In this document: positions 8,034-15,654 of the stretch, in pieces
Numbering within the stretch: position 1 is the first letter of the stretch
Layout of the letters: every line of letters starts with the position of its first letter
Source of the DNA: Nitrospirota bacterium
Lineage (GTDB): Bacteria; Nitrospirota; Thermodesulfovibrionia; UBA6902
DNA: 34,500 bases
NCBI GenBank assembly: GCA_016217725.1
Contig: JACRHB010000009.1
Coordinates: forward strand, 1 to 34,500
Reading direction: 5' to 3'
Translations under genes and position numbers: made by a program
Notes under the pieces: model-generated
What the model saw: only the letters and a program-made list of their open reading frames with translations
What the model was told of the DNA's origin: nothing
Databases searched by the model: none

Positions 8034-8831
8034 ATGGCTATACTAACCGTATCAAGGGAATTCGGAAGCGGCGGGAGGGAGCTCGCTCAGGCGGTTGCTT
8101 CGCAATTAAATTATGCGTACATTGACAAGCAAAGTATACTTTCCGACTTGAAGGCAGCCGGAAACGAGTGGGGGAAATGGGCCCAAGACCTTGATGAGCA
8201 CTGCCCCACCGTATGGGAAAAATACGACTGGTCTTTCAAGGGCTTTTCCGCGCTGATTCAGAGCTGCATCCTTAATTATGCGCTCAAAGACAGGGTCGTG
8301 CTTATGGGAAGGGGGGGGAACTTTCTGCTCAAAGACATCCCGTCCGCGTTCAGAGTCAAGTTTATTGCGCCGCTCGAGAGCAGGATCGAAAGAATTATGA
8401 AGCGGGAGTCGGTTGATAAAAAGACCGCAAAATGGCTGGCTGAAAAGACTGACAGTGAAAGGGCCTGCTTCATACGCTCCATTTACGGCAAAGAATGGGA
8501 TGACCCTTATGAATATGACAGGGTATTTGACACGAGCGCCCAGGATGAAGACGAGATAATCAACGTCATTAAAGCCACGCTCTCGAAAAAAGAAAAGTCG
8601 GCAGTCGATATAAAGCCGCTCCGGATGCGGGCTGAAGCGGCAAGGATAAAGGCTGCTTTGTTGACAAACCCGAAGTTCTTGATCCCGACCCTGGACGTTT
8701 ATTGTGATGACAAAGGCATTGTCCTGCGCGGCGTGGTGCATACCCCGAAAGAGCACGCGGCTGTAGAAGATGAGGCGAAGAAACTGGGGAAAGATATCCC
8801 CGTAAGGTGCGAGCTGCATTACAGGAGATAA
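8034..8831 (+). CDS. Cytidylate-kinase-like protein with C-terminal BON-like domain
   Basis: 265 aa. Residues 1-190 resemble the cytidylate kinase-like family (Cytidylate_kin2): TVSREFGSGGRELAQAVA is the phosphate-binding loop, and VVLMGRGGNFLL and FIAPLESRIERIMKRE form the nucleotide-binding core and LID-like region. Residues about 205-265 look like a BON domain (IKAALLTN, LDVYCDDKGIVLRGVV, then HTPKEHAAVEDEAKKLG), usually a phospholipid- or ligand-binding module of periplasmic proteins. There is no signal peptide, so the BON-like part would be cytoplasmic. The substrate is unknown and true CMP kinase activity is doubtful. AGGAG precedes the ATG. It may share an operon with the TerC-family gene. 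Confidence 0.75.
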   Translation: MAILTVSREFGSGGRELAQAVASQLNYAYIDKQSILSDLKAAGNEWGKWAQDLDEHCPTVWEKYDWSFKGFSALIQSCILNYALKDRVVLMGRGGNFLLKDIPSAFRVKFIAPLESRIERIMKRESVDKKTAKWLAEKTDSERACFIRSIYGKEWDDPYEYDRVFDTSAQDEDEIINVIKATLSKKEKSAVDIKPLRMRAEAARIKAALLTNPKFLIPTLDVYCDDKGIVLRGVVHTPKEHAAVEDEAKKLGKDIPVRCELHYRR

Positions 8832-8889
8832 ACTTCAACTTAACCAAGCCCTTTATACAAAATATTGACAGATTTCCCCAAGACCTGAT

Positions 8890-8921
8890 CCTTTAAAAAG
8901 CATTTTGCCACAGACTTTCAC
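8890..8921 (+). repeat. Left arm of 32-bp inverted repeat around the MFS gene
   Basis: Matches the reverse complement of 10520-10551 at 31 of 32 positions. It lies in the 414-bp gene-free gap 8832-9245, which also holds the MITE-like element 8925-9059. I see nothing else definite in that gap. Confidence 0.85.
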
Positions 8922-8924
8922 TGA

Positions 8925-9059
8925 CTACTTAGTGTCTGTTTATAAATTGCGATCATTTGTCATTCCCGCAAGCGAAGCGCGTCGGGAATCCTCTTGGGAA
9001 AAGATTCCGGACAAGCCGGAATGACAGACAGATAGCGTTTATAAACAGACTCTACTTAG
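8925..9059. mobile_element. MITE-like palindromic element with target duplication
   Basis: Terminal 13-bp perfect inverted repeats (gtctgtttataaa at 8934 and tttataaacagac ending at 9050) enclose a palindromic core of ATTCCCG/CGGGAAT and ATTCCGG/CCGGAAT arms. The octamer CTACTTAG occurs directly on both sides (8925-8932 and 9052-9059), as expected for a target-site duplication. The element is about 118 bp and non-coding, so any movement would need a transposase in trans. The core is shared with 11867-11946. Confidence 0.7.
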
Positions 9060-9245
9060 CTAAAAGCTGCTCAACAATAACTCACTCACTGGACTTTTAA
9101 AAAATTTGTAATATACTTTAATTATATAAAGGCTGCTCCGGGGGATGGAAAAAGCCGATTAAATAGAAAGTATGTCATTTCTGCAAATTCATCAATCCGG
9201 AAGCGTCTGACATACCATTTTCCTTTCTGAAAAGAGGGGAAGGCG

Positions 9246-10454
9246 ATGAAGAAGGATGAATGGAGATTGCTGTGGCCGTTTTATCTGATGGCGCTCGGAG
9301 CGGCCTCTTTCTCCGTGACCCTTCCCGTATGGATGATCTTTTTCCAGCATAAATTCACCTTTACTCAAATTTCATTTGCGGTGTCGGTACAAGCGCTTGC
9401 CGCGATCTTGCTTGAGATCCCCGCAGGGGCCGCAGCCGATCTCTTCGGCAGAAAATTCTCCGTTGTCGCGGGGGTTTCCCTGCAGGGTCTCTTGTGGTCG
9501 GCGCTGCCCTTTATCAACTCGTGGAGTTTATTGTATGCCGCCTTTTTCTTAATGGGAGGATTAAGGGCGCTGGAATCAGGGGCGGATAAAGCATGGATCG
9601 TGGATTGGTTAAAATGCAACGGGAAAGGGGACCTGATACATGATATGTTTATTAAGATCCAAAGCTTGAGCTCGGCAGGTCTTATTATAAGCTCTCTCCT
9701 TGCGTCTCTCTTATTATTTTTCTTTGAGATTGAGATACTGTTTTTTGTGCAGGGGTGCGGATATTTGATTGAGGGTCTGTTCCTGTTCTTTTTCGCTAAA
9801 GAAGAGAGCGGGAAAAGAGAGAAGATAAATAACGGATTGATCCATAATACGCTGCGCACCTCAAAAGAAGGCGTTTATCTCCTGTGTAAGAATAAATCGC
9901 TGCTTTATCTGGTCCTGGCGACGGCCTTTGCGGTCTGTTTAAAAGATTTCGGCTGTCTGGCGTGGCAGCCGCTTCTCGTGGAGATGTCTCTGCCGGCGGA
10001 ATATCTCGGGGTCGCCTTTTCGATTATCAGTCTGACGGGAATCGTCACGCCTTTCTTTTCCAAAAAATTGTTGGAGAAGATCGGCCGTGAGAAACACTAC
10101 CTCGCATTTACGACGTTTGTGGAATTCATAACCTTGCTGTTGTTGTATTTTGTCAACAAACCCTTCTTCACCCTTGCGCTGATCGTGTACCTCTCGGTTA
10201 CGGTCCTTTCTGATTTGCAAGCGCCGGTCGGCTCCAGGTATTTTCAAGCCCTCATTCCTGGTAGTCTACGGGCGACGATGGGGTCGGTGCAAGCGATGAT
10301 CTTCGCTGCATTCTCTCTCGTCATCACCGTTATCGGGGGTCACATTATGGATATGAAAGGCCCGAAGACGGCGATAATGTATTTTTCTTTTTTCCTCATC
10401 CCGTCAGCCGTCTTTTATTTACGTATCAAAAATAGAGCACCGGACCATCCTTGA
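9246..10454 (+). CDS. Major facilitator superfamily transporter
   Basis: A 402-aa protein with about 12 hydrophobic segments. The loop 2-3 motif AADLFGRKFSVVAG (about residues 63-76) is the MFS motif A. The N-half shows MEIPAGA-like packing (LLEIPAGAAADLFG). The C-half contains GSRYFQALIPGSLRATMGSVQAM, typical of a drug- or metabolite-efflux-like MFS clade. The substrate cannot be told. GAGGGGAAGG is the Shine-Dalgarno. It is a single gene flanked by the inverted repeat pair 8890-8921 / 10520-10551 and faces a convergent minus-strand gene. Confidence 0.88.
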   Translation: MKKDEWRLLWPFYLMALGAASFSVTLPVWMIFFQHKFTFTQISFAVSVQALAAILLEIPAGAAADLFGRKFSVVAGVSLQGLLWSALPFINSWSLLYAAFFLMGGLRALESGADKAWIVDWLKCNGKGDLIHDMFIKIQSLSSAGLIISSLLASLLLFFFEIEILFFVQGCGYLIEGLFLFFFAKEESGKREKINNGLIHNTLRTSKEGVYLLCKNKSLLYLVLATAFAVCLKDFGCLAWQPLLVEMSLPAEYLGVAFSIISLTGIVTPFFSKKLLEKIGREKHYLAFTTFVEFITLLLLYFVNKPFFTLALIVYLSVTVLSDLQAPVGSRYFQALIPGSLRATMGSVQAMIFAAFSLVITVIGGHIMDMKGPKTAIMYFSFFLIPSAVFYLRIKNRAPDHP

Positions 10455-10519
10455 ACCTAAAAAAACGGCAGTCAGCCCTGACCCCTAATCCCCTACCCCT
10501 AAAAAGACTGTGAAAGTCT

Positions 10520-10551
10520 GTGAAAGTCTGTGGCTAAATGCTTTTTAAAGG
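10520..10551 (-). repeat. Right arm of 32-bp inverted repeat around the MFS gene
   Basis: Reverse complement of 8890-8921 with one mismatch. Immediately left of it, the motif TGAAAGTCTG is repeated in tandem (10511-10530). It lies between the convergent ends of the MFS and QueG-like genes. Confidence 0.85.
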
Positions 10552-10588
10552 TTGAAAGAAGGAGCACACGCGGGGTGAAAGCGCGGGA

Positions 10589-11242
10589 TCAGCTATGACA
10601 GACTTTGACGCAGAGACCGCAGATATACTGGCCTACGTTATATTCTTTGGCAAAGTATTTCAGCTTTGCAAGGCAGGCCGGTTTATCCCAGTCTTTGTGT
10701 GATTCTTTGATTGCGGAGACCGGGCATATCTCGAGGCACTTTTTACATCCTCCGCAATCTCTCTCAAGAGACTTGTCGGCCTGAAGCGGCATATCGGTCA
10801 GAATGGTCGCAAGCCTTATTTTCGAGCCGGCTTCGGGATGCACGAGGAGATTGTTCCTTCCGATCCAGCCGATGCCGGAGCGCAGGGCTATCATCTTGTG
10901 CGAAAGATGCGCCGTCTGTTTTTCCCAGTCGACGATCTGGCTTGCCGGGATCGGGAGCGCATTGTAACCTTTGTCCTGAATGGCAAGCGATATTTTCAAT
11001 GCGGTCTGATCGAGCAGGAGATTAATCATTTTATAGTGGTGAAGGTAATGGCGGGTCGGACCTGTTATACAGCTTTTGAGAACAGCTGTGGAAATCCTCG
11101 CCCCGAGAGAAATTCCATACGACAGACCTTCTGTCTGGTCCATGGGAAGCGCGTCAAAATGCGGTCTTAAGTCTTCGATGTGTCCAACGCCGAATGCGGT
11201 CAAGCCTGAAGAGCAGGCGATGTTTTTGAGCTCGTTGTACAT
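10589..11242 (-). CDS. QueG-like double-cluster Fe-S protein (short)
   Basis: 217 aa resembling the central and Fe-S part of epoxyqueuosine reductase: ALRSGIGWIGRNNLLVHPEAGSK (about 119-141), TDMPL, then CGGCKKCLEICP (C163, C166, C169, C173) and, after C190, CGLCVKVC (C208, C211, C215). QueG reduces epoxyqueuosine in tRNA using cobalamin and two [4Fe-4S] clusters. This protein is about 130 residues shorter than QueG and lacks the C-terminal HEAT-like region, so it is more likely a family member with another redox job. Its ATG directly follows the TAG of the TlpA-type gene (TAGATG), which implies translational coupling. Confidence 0.75.
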   Translation of the reverse strand: MYNELKNIACSSGLTAFGVGHIEDLRPHFDALPMDQTEGLSYGISLGARISTAVLKSCITGPTRHYLHHYKMINLLLDQTALKISLAIQDKGYNALPIPASQIVDWEKQTAHLSHKMIALRSGIGWIGRNNLLVHPEAGSKIRLATILTDMPLQADKSLERDCGGCKKCLEICPVSAIKESHKDWDKPACLAKLKYFAKEYNVGQYICGLCVKVCHS

Positions 11243-11761
11243 CTACAAATACTTCTCGAGCATGGCAATATTTTCAGCGCTGCTCCATTCTCTCGGTCCG
11301 ACGAACTTTTCCCTGACGACGCCGTTTTTATCTATGATGAAAGTCTCCGGGACGCCGGTTATGCCGAAGAGCTTCGCGGCTTCGTTTTCCGGGCTTATGA
11401 GGGTAGGAAAACTGAAAGGCTGCATCCTGTAATACGAGCTGAGATTTGCCGGATCGTCCCTGAAGAGAACGCCTAACATCTGGAAGGGCTTGCCCTGCAT
11501 CTTCCTTGAAAGGGCTTCTTTGTACGGCGCTTCCGCTTTGCAGGTAGTGCACCACGTGGCCCAGAAATTCAGAAACACAACCTTGCCCTTGAGGTCGGAG
11601 AGCTTCCACGGGCTGCCCCTTTCGTCCCTGAGCTCCAGCGCCGGCGCGGGTTTGCCGACCGCCGCAATTTCATCATACTTTTTCCCTCCGGGTCCGGAAA
11701 GAAGCAGCGCCGCGAGAGAGACCAGCATGACGATCAAGAGAATAAGTCCTTTATATTTCAC
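11243..11761 (-). CDS. TlpA/ResA-type membrane-anchored thioredoxin
   Basis: A 172-aa extracytoplasmic thiol-disulfide oxidoreductase. An N-terminal anchor (residues 4-23) is followed by an AhpC-TSA/thioredoxin fold with active site WCTTC (C71, C74) and the cis-Pro loop GVPETFIID. ResA/TlpA proteins reduce apocytochrome c cysteines or supply reductant to periplasmic proteins. A link to the c-type cytochrome in the dsr cluster is possible but not shown by linkage. Start is GTG at 11761, with AGGAGG 5 nt upstream; the overlapping ATG is out of frame. It forms a tight two-gene unit with the QueG-like gene. Confidence 0.92.
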   Translation of the reverse strand: MKYKGLILLIVMLVSLAALLLSGPGGKKYDEIAAVGKPAPALELRDERGSPWKLSDLKGKVVFLNFWATWCTTCKAEAPYKEALSRKMQGKPFQMLGVLFRDDPANLSSYYRMQPFSFPTLISPENEAAKLFGITGVPETFIIDKNGVVREKFVGPREWSSAENIAMLEKYL

Positions 11762-11866
11762 ATGTGCCTCCTAAAAAATGAACTGAAAGTATTATAACCT
11801 AACTCAGTTGCCGGTTTTCATGCTGACAACTGACAACTATTAAGCGGGCATGTAAATGTTTGAATT

Positions 11867-11946
11867 CCGTCATTCCGGCTTGTCCGGAATCTTTTTTTAT
11901 TTTCTGTGTGATATGTCGTCCGATTCCCGACAAGCGGGAATGACGG
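11867..11946. repeat. Palindromic repeat sharing its core with the MITE-like element
   Basis: CCGTCATTCCGGCTTGTCCGG at the left and CGACAAGCGGGAATGACGG at the right form an imperfect inverted repeat around a T-rich centre. The arms match those of the core of 8933-9051, but here without the TTTATAAACAGAC ends. It lies in the 207-bp gap between ispF and the TlpA-type gene. Confidence 0.75.
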
Positions 11947-11968
11947 ATTATAGTATTTGATTGCAGGG

Positions 11969-12445
11969 TTAATAAGAACTCTTATTCAGCAAACACACCG
12001 CCTGCGCCGCTATGCCTTCGCCTCTGCCGGTAAAGCCCATGCCTTCGCTGCTTTTGGCTTTTATGTTAATCAAATTTGCCGGGATTCCGGTGCGTGAGAT
12101 ATTTTCCTTCATCTTGTCTATGTAAGGAGCGAGCCTCGGTCTTTCGGCAATAATGATCGAATCAACCCACATGATATCGAAGCCATTCTGTTTCATTAAT
12201 TCCACAACCTTTGAGAGCAATTCAATGCTTGATGCATCTTTCCATTTACTGTCCGTATCGGGGAAATGCCTGCCGATGTCTCCAAGTCCAAGCGCGCCGA
12301 TTATCGCATCGATTATCGCATGGCACAGCACATCAGCGTCTGAATGTCCATGAAGCCCCTTTTCAAAAGGGATGTCCACGCCGCCGAGGATAAGCCTTCT
12401 GCCTTCAACCAGTCTGTGCGAGTCATATCCGATTCCGATTCTCAT
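11969..12445 (-). CDS. ispF: 2-C-methyl-D-erythritol 2,4-cyclodiphosphate synthase
   Basis: Fifth step of the MEP isoprenoid pathway: it converts CDP-ME-2-phosphate to MEcPP with release of CMP. The 158 residues match the full family length. Visible motifs are [11 protein letters not shown] (metal ligands D8 and H10), [13 protein letters not shown] (metal His), the [13 protein letters not shown] substrate loop, and [22 protein letters not shown], the CDP-binding and catalytic Thr region. No ispD is adjacent, although many genomes fuse or couple the two. The cytoplasmic trimer is expected from the family. Confidence 0.97.
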   Translation of the reverse strand: MRIGIGYDSHRLVEGRRLILGGVDIPFEKGLHGHSDADVLCHAIIDAIIGALGLGDIGRHFPDTDSKWKDASSIELLSKVVELMKQNGFDIMWVDSIIIAERPRLAPYIDKMKENISRTGIPANLINIKAKSSEGMGFTGRGEGIAAQAVCLLNKSSY

Positions 12446-12511
12446 ATAAATTCACTAAACAAAACCGGACGAGCCGGAACCAAAATATTTTTTAAAGATT
12501 TTCAAGTCTTT

Positions 12512-12541
12512 CTCTGTGACCTCCGTGTTCTCTGTGGTTAA
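12512..12541. repeat. Accacagag-type interspersed repeat (reverse copy)
   Basis: Reads TTAACCACAGAGAACACGGAG on the minus strand, between the helicase stop and the ispF start. Same family as 7158-7180, 25661-25688 and 26538-26679. Confidence 0.6.
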
Positions 12542-12558
12542 TTCTTCTTTTCATTTGA

Positions 12559-14340
12559 TTAAAACAACCCGATCTGTCTGTCTTTCTCGCGGCTTCTTAT
12601 TTTATCAGCTATTACCCTGTTTTGTACAAATTGATCGGGGAGCTCTCCCAAAAAAGTTGAGGGCGATGGAGAAAGTCTCTGCCCGTATATAAATCTGTTC
12701 CTTGCATGGATGAGGAAAAGCTCGTCCTTAGCCCTTGTCATGCCGACGTAGAAAAGCCTTCTTTCCTCTTCTATATCAACATCCTCTTTATTAAGAGTAA
12801 ATGGGATTAAACCATCCTCGACTCCTGCGATAAACACAACCTTGAACTCAAGTCCCTTTGCCGTATGCATGGTCATCAACGTAACGGCCTCGGCTTTTGG
12901 GTCGTAAAAATCGGCTGCGGTCAGGAGCTTCTCTTCATTAGCTGTAAGCCCCCCTTTAGCAAAGGGGGGTATGGGGGGATTTTCCGGCTTCAAGATAGAT
13001 CTGAGATATGAAACGGTCTCTTCAAGCTCTTTCTTCTGAATGGAATTCCCTTTGCCTATCACCTGGTAGGGAATGCCGGACTCTATGAAGGCCTCCTCAA
13101 TCGCCCGCGCCTGCGCATTTGTCCTGAAAATAACGGCAAAGTCCGAGAAGCGGTAAGATTGCCCCGAAAACTCATCCGCCGCTTTCTTGTTAATCAATTT
13201 AAAATGGCTCGTGCCGCCGATCCTTTTTTCTATCTCGCTTACAATGATCCTGCCTTCCGCTTTATCGTCAGGCGCGGAGATGATGTTGAGGGGGCTTCCG
13301 CTTTCTCCTGCCGGACGGAGCTCTTTGTCGATCCTCTTCAGGTTGTTTTTAATCATCGCACCGGAGGCGTTGAGTATTACGCCGGTGGAACGGTAATTAT
13401 CCGTGAGCGTTATTGTCCTTGCGCCTCCAAAATCTTTTGTGAAATTCAGGAAGTGCTCCACGTCCGCTCCCCTGAATGAATAGATAGCCTGGTCCGGGTC
13501 GCCGACCGCGCAGATCCTGCCGTCGCTTCCGGCGAGCAGTCTCAGCAGCCTGTACTGCGCCGGATTTATGTCCTGGTATTCGTCGACGATTATGTATTTG
13601 AATCTCTCTCTGTATTTTTTCAATAACGCATTGTCATTATCAGCAATGTCACCCTGAACTCGTTTCAGGGTCTCAAAATGACAGGAATCGGCATTACCGA
13701 ACATCTCAATCGGCTTTAAAATGAGGTCGTCAAAGTCAAAGGCGGAGTTTTTCGCAAGGGCCGACTGATATAGTCCGTAAACCCGTTTTATTTGTTCTGA
13801 AAATCCCCCTGCTTCCCGTTGCAATGCTTCGCGGCAACGGGAGCCCAGCCCCTTTTTCAAAGGGGGATTTATTATTCCCCCCTCAACAAGGGGGGACTCA
13901 GAGGGGTCATACGAATCTTCCGTAAAACTTTTTATCCTTGAAATTCTGTCCGCTGCCTGCCGGGCATTCATGCCGGAATCTTTGAATAATGCTTTAACGA
14001 GCTTTGTCTGCTCATCTCGGTTGTAGAGAATGAATTCATCCGTCAGATTGTCCCTGATGATTTTCAGGCCGAGAAGGTGAAAGGTGCCGATGAAGATTTT
14101 GTCCGCGCCTGATCCCAAAAGCGCATTGACTCTCCCTTTCATTTCCCGTGCAGCGCGGTTGGTGAATGTTACAGCGAGGATGTTTTCTTGCTTCGCGCCT
14201 TGTTGAATGAGGTACGCTATTCGGCGGACAATGGTTAGTGTCTTCCCCGTGCCGGGACCTGCAACAACAAGCACAGGGCCTTCGGTCGTCGTTACAGCCT
14301 GTCTCTGGGATTCGTTGAGGTCGTGGAAGATTTGAGTCAT
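12559..14340 (-). CDS. UvrD/PcrA-like superfamily 1 helicase lacking the 2B subdomain
   Basis: 593 aa with all SF1A motifs: Q motif LNESQRQAV, Walker A GPGTGKT (28-34), FTNRAAREMK, GTFHLLGLKII, Walker B VDEYQDINP, GDPDQAIYSFRG, LTDNYRST, TMHTAKGLEFKVVF and RLFYVGMTRAKDEL. Between the YLR motif and TMHTAKG only about 40 residues remain where UvrD/PcrA/Rep carry a roughly 150-residue 2B subdomain. Palindromic repeats are translated in frame at three places (about residues 144-180, 220-231 and 453-465). I chose the ATG at 14340, one base after the EndoQ-type stop, because the 55-residue extension to 14505 is antisense-like sequence inside the neighbour. Likely role: unwinding in excision repair. 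Confidence 0.88.
   Translation of the reverse strand: MTQIFHDLNESQRQAVTTTEGPVLVVAGPGTGKTLTIVRRIAYLIQQGAKQENILAVTFTNRAAREMKGRVNALLGSGADKIFIGTFHLLGLKIIRDNLTDEFILYNRDEQTKLVKALFKDSGMNARQAADRISRIKSFTEDSYDPSESPLVEGGIINPPLKKGLGSRCREALQREAGGFSEQIKRVYGLYQSALAKNSAFDFDDLILKPIEMFGNADSCHFETLKRVQGDIADNDNALLKKYRERFKYIIVDEYQDINPAQYRLLRLLAGSDGRICAVGDPDQAIYSFRGADVEHFLNFTKDFGGARTITLTDNYRSTGVILNASGAMIKNNLKRIDKELRPAGESGSPLNIISAPDDKAEGRIIVSEIEKRIGGTSHFKLINKKAADEFSGQSYRFSDFAVIFRTNAQARAIEEAFIESGIPYQVIGKGNSIQKKELEETVSYLRSILKPENPPIPPFAKGGLTANEEKLLTAADFYDPKAEAVTLMTMHTAKGLEFKVVFIAGVEDGLIPFTLNKEDVDIEEERRLFYVGMTRAKDELFLIHARNRFIYGQRLSPSPSTFLGELPDQFVQNRVIADKIRSREKDRQIGLF
12948..12984. repeat. G/C-run palindrome translated in frame in the helicase
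   Basis: CCCCCCTTT...AAAGGGGGG hairpin, read on the minus strand as PENPPIPPFAKGGL. It sits where the 2B subdomain of UvrD-type helicases would be. Confidence 0.85.
13648..13682. repeat. GTCATTTTGA-type palindrome translated in frame in the helicase
   Basis: GTCACCCTGAACTCGTTTCAGG is followed by an inverted GTCATTTTGAGACCC end. It is read as SCHFETLKRVQGD, in a loop just before Walker B. A different repeat family from the G/C-run ones. Confidence 0.75.
13800..13908. repeat. Nested palindromes translated in frame in the helicase
   Basis: G/C-run units (TCCCCCT...AGGGGGA and CCCCCCTC..GAGGGG) carry a second palindrome inside them (TTCCCGTTGC...GCAACGGGA, about 13813-13843). It is read as ESPLVEGGIINPPLKKG, then RCREALQREAGG, in the 1B region of the helicase. 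Confidence 0.8.
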
Positions 14341-14341
14341 G

Positions 14342-15613
14342 TCAGAACAGCGTCTCCTGCCCTTTGATCTCTTTTCTCTCGACAGCTTCAAAGATTTTAA
14401 TCTTTCCGTATTCGCCGTCATAGCCCGGCGCAATATGGACTCTGCCTTCACGCATCCGGGAAATCGCTTCGCGTAAAAGCGGAGAGCCGGCCTTTTCAAT
14501 ATCATTCAACGGGACGTCCATGAGGATTTTAAATTCATTGCCGAATTTATACAGCATGCTCTGATATACATTATCCACCGCCTTGCTGTTTACGCCGACC
14601 TTCAGGGTCTCTGCGATGATTTCGGGAAGCGGTATTATTGAGTGGAATGAAGGAGCGCCTTTGAGCTTGAAGCCTTCTTCCCTGTCCGCGAGTTTTTCAA
14701 CGCGGTGCATTACGCCTATCGTTACCTTCTTGCCGCAAACGGGACAGAGCCCGTTGTGCTTTATCGTCTCTTTCGGTGAAAGGCTGACTTCGCAAAGCCT
14801 GTGGCCGTCGTAATGATATTTGCCTTCTTCCGGGAAAAATTCGATTGTCCCGGTAAATCCTTTTCCAGTCTTCAAGGCATCAATCATCGCCTTGTATGAA
14901 ATCTCCGTATCAAAGATGTTTGACTCTCTCCCGATTTTGGCGGGCGAGTGTGCGTCGGAATTGGATATCAAAGTTATCCGGTCGAGCGCCGAGAGCCGCC
15001 GGTTCATGGCAGGGTCCGATGAAAGGCCGGTTTCTATGGCATAAATATACGGCGTCAGCTCTTCATAGCATTCCTCAAGCGAATCAAAGCCGGAGGCCGC
15101 GCCGAAGACCGAGAAATGCGGCGTCCACGCATGGGCGGGAACGAGCATCGCGTCAGGCGAAGCGTCCATTGTAATTTTCAGCAGCTCTTTTGCATCCAAT
15201 CCTAAAATCGGTCTTCCGTCAGCGGTAAGGTTCCCGATTTTCGACAACGCCAGGTTTATCTTTGCGGCGTCTGTAAAATCAGGGACGAAAATTATGGAAT
15301 GAATCTTTCTTGTCTTGCCGTTCTTGCCGTAGATACAGCTTATCTCCGCGGAGAGGAGAAAGGAGACGTCCGCTTTGCATGAAGCGGGAACATTGTCCGA
15401 TTTAAATTCATCTTTCAGCTTGAACAGTCCATTGCCTGAGGATCCGAGTTTCTCATTTAACTCCTTGAACCATTTCGGGTGGGTGAAATCTCCCGTGCCT
15501 ATCACGGTGATGCCTTTAAGCTGCGCCCATCGCCATATGCTTTCCGGCGACATGTCTTTGCTGGTGGCGCGTGAATATTTTGAATGGATGTGCAGGTCGG
15601 CGATAAAACGCAT
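14342..15613 (-). CDS. EndoQ-type PHP-domain endonuclease
   Basis: 423 aa, the length of endonuclease Q, which in Thermococcales nicks DNA 5' of deaminated bases (uracil, hypoxanthine) and has bacterial homologues (TIGR00375 family). N-terminal PHP metal motif DLHIHSKYSRATSKDM (6-21), GTGDFTHPKW, then HAWTPHFSVFG and SNSDAHSPAKIGRE, supply the His/Asp/Glu metal ligands. A zinc-binding part follows: YHYDGHRLCEVSL, GLCPVCGKKVTIGVMHRVEKLADR. The C-terminal HhH-like segment ends KGQETLF. The helicase gene begins one base after its stop, suggesting a joint repair function. The enzyme activity is inferred from the family, not shown. Confidence 0.82.
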   Translation of the reverse strand: MRFIADLHIHSKYSRATSKDMSPESIWRWAQLKGITVIGTGDFTHPKWFKELNEKLGSSGNGLFKLKDEFKSDNVPASCKADVSFLLSAEISCIYGKNGKTRKIHSIIFVPDFTDAAKINLALSKIGNLTADGRPILGLDAKELLKITMDASPDAMLVPAHAWTPHFSVFGAASGFDSLEECYEELTPYIYAIETGLSSDPAMNRRLSALDRITLISNSDAHSPAKIGRESNIFDTEISYKAMIDALKTGKGFTGTIEFFPEEGKYHYDGHRLCEVSLSPKETIKHNGLCPVCGKKVTIGVMHRVEKLADREEGFKLKGAPSFHSIIPLPEIIAETLKVGVNSKAVDNVYQSMLYKFGNEFKILMDVPLNDIEKAGSPLLREAISRMREGRVHIAPGYDGEYGKIKIFEAVERKEIKGQETLF

Positions 15614-15654
15614 GGGAGATTATAACACGGAGAGGTGTAATATATTTTATCTGA

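Noticed and set aside
8106-8819. 237-codon open frame opposite the kinase-like gene
   Set aside because: Antisense shadow of a well-supported gene; the translation is rich in Phe/Arg/Pro and shows no motif or Shine-Dalgarno.
14341-14505. 55-residue N-terminal extension of the helicase
   Set aside because: It lies inside the EndoQ-type gene on the same strand, is basic low-similarity sequence, and the ATG at 14340 directly starts the conserved LNESQRQAV region.
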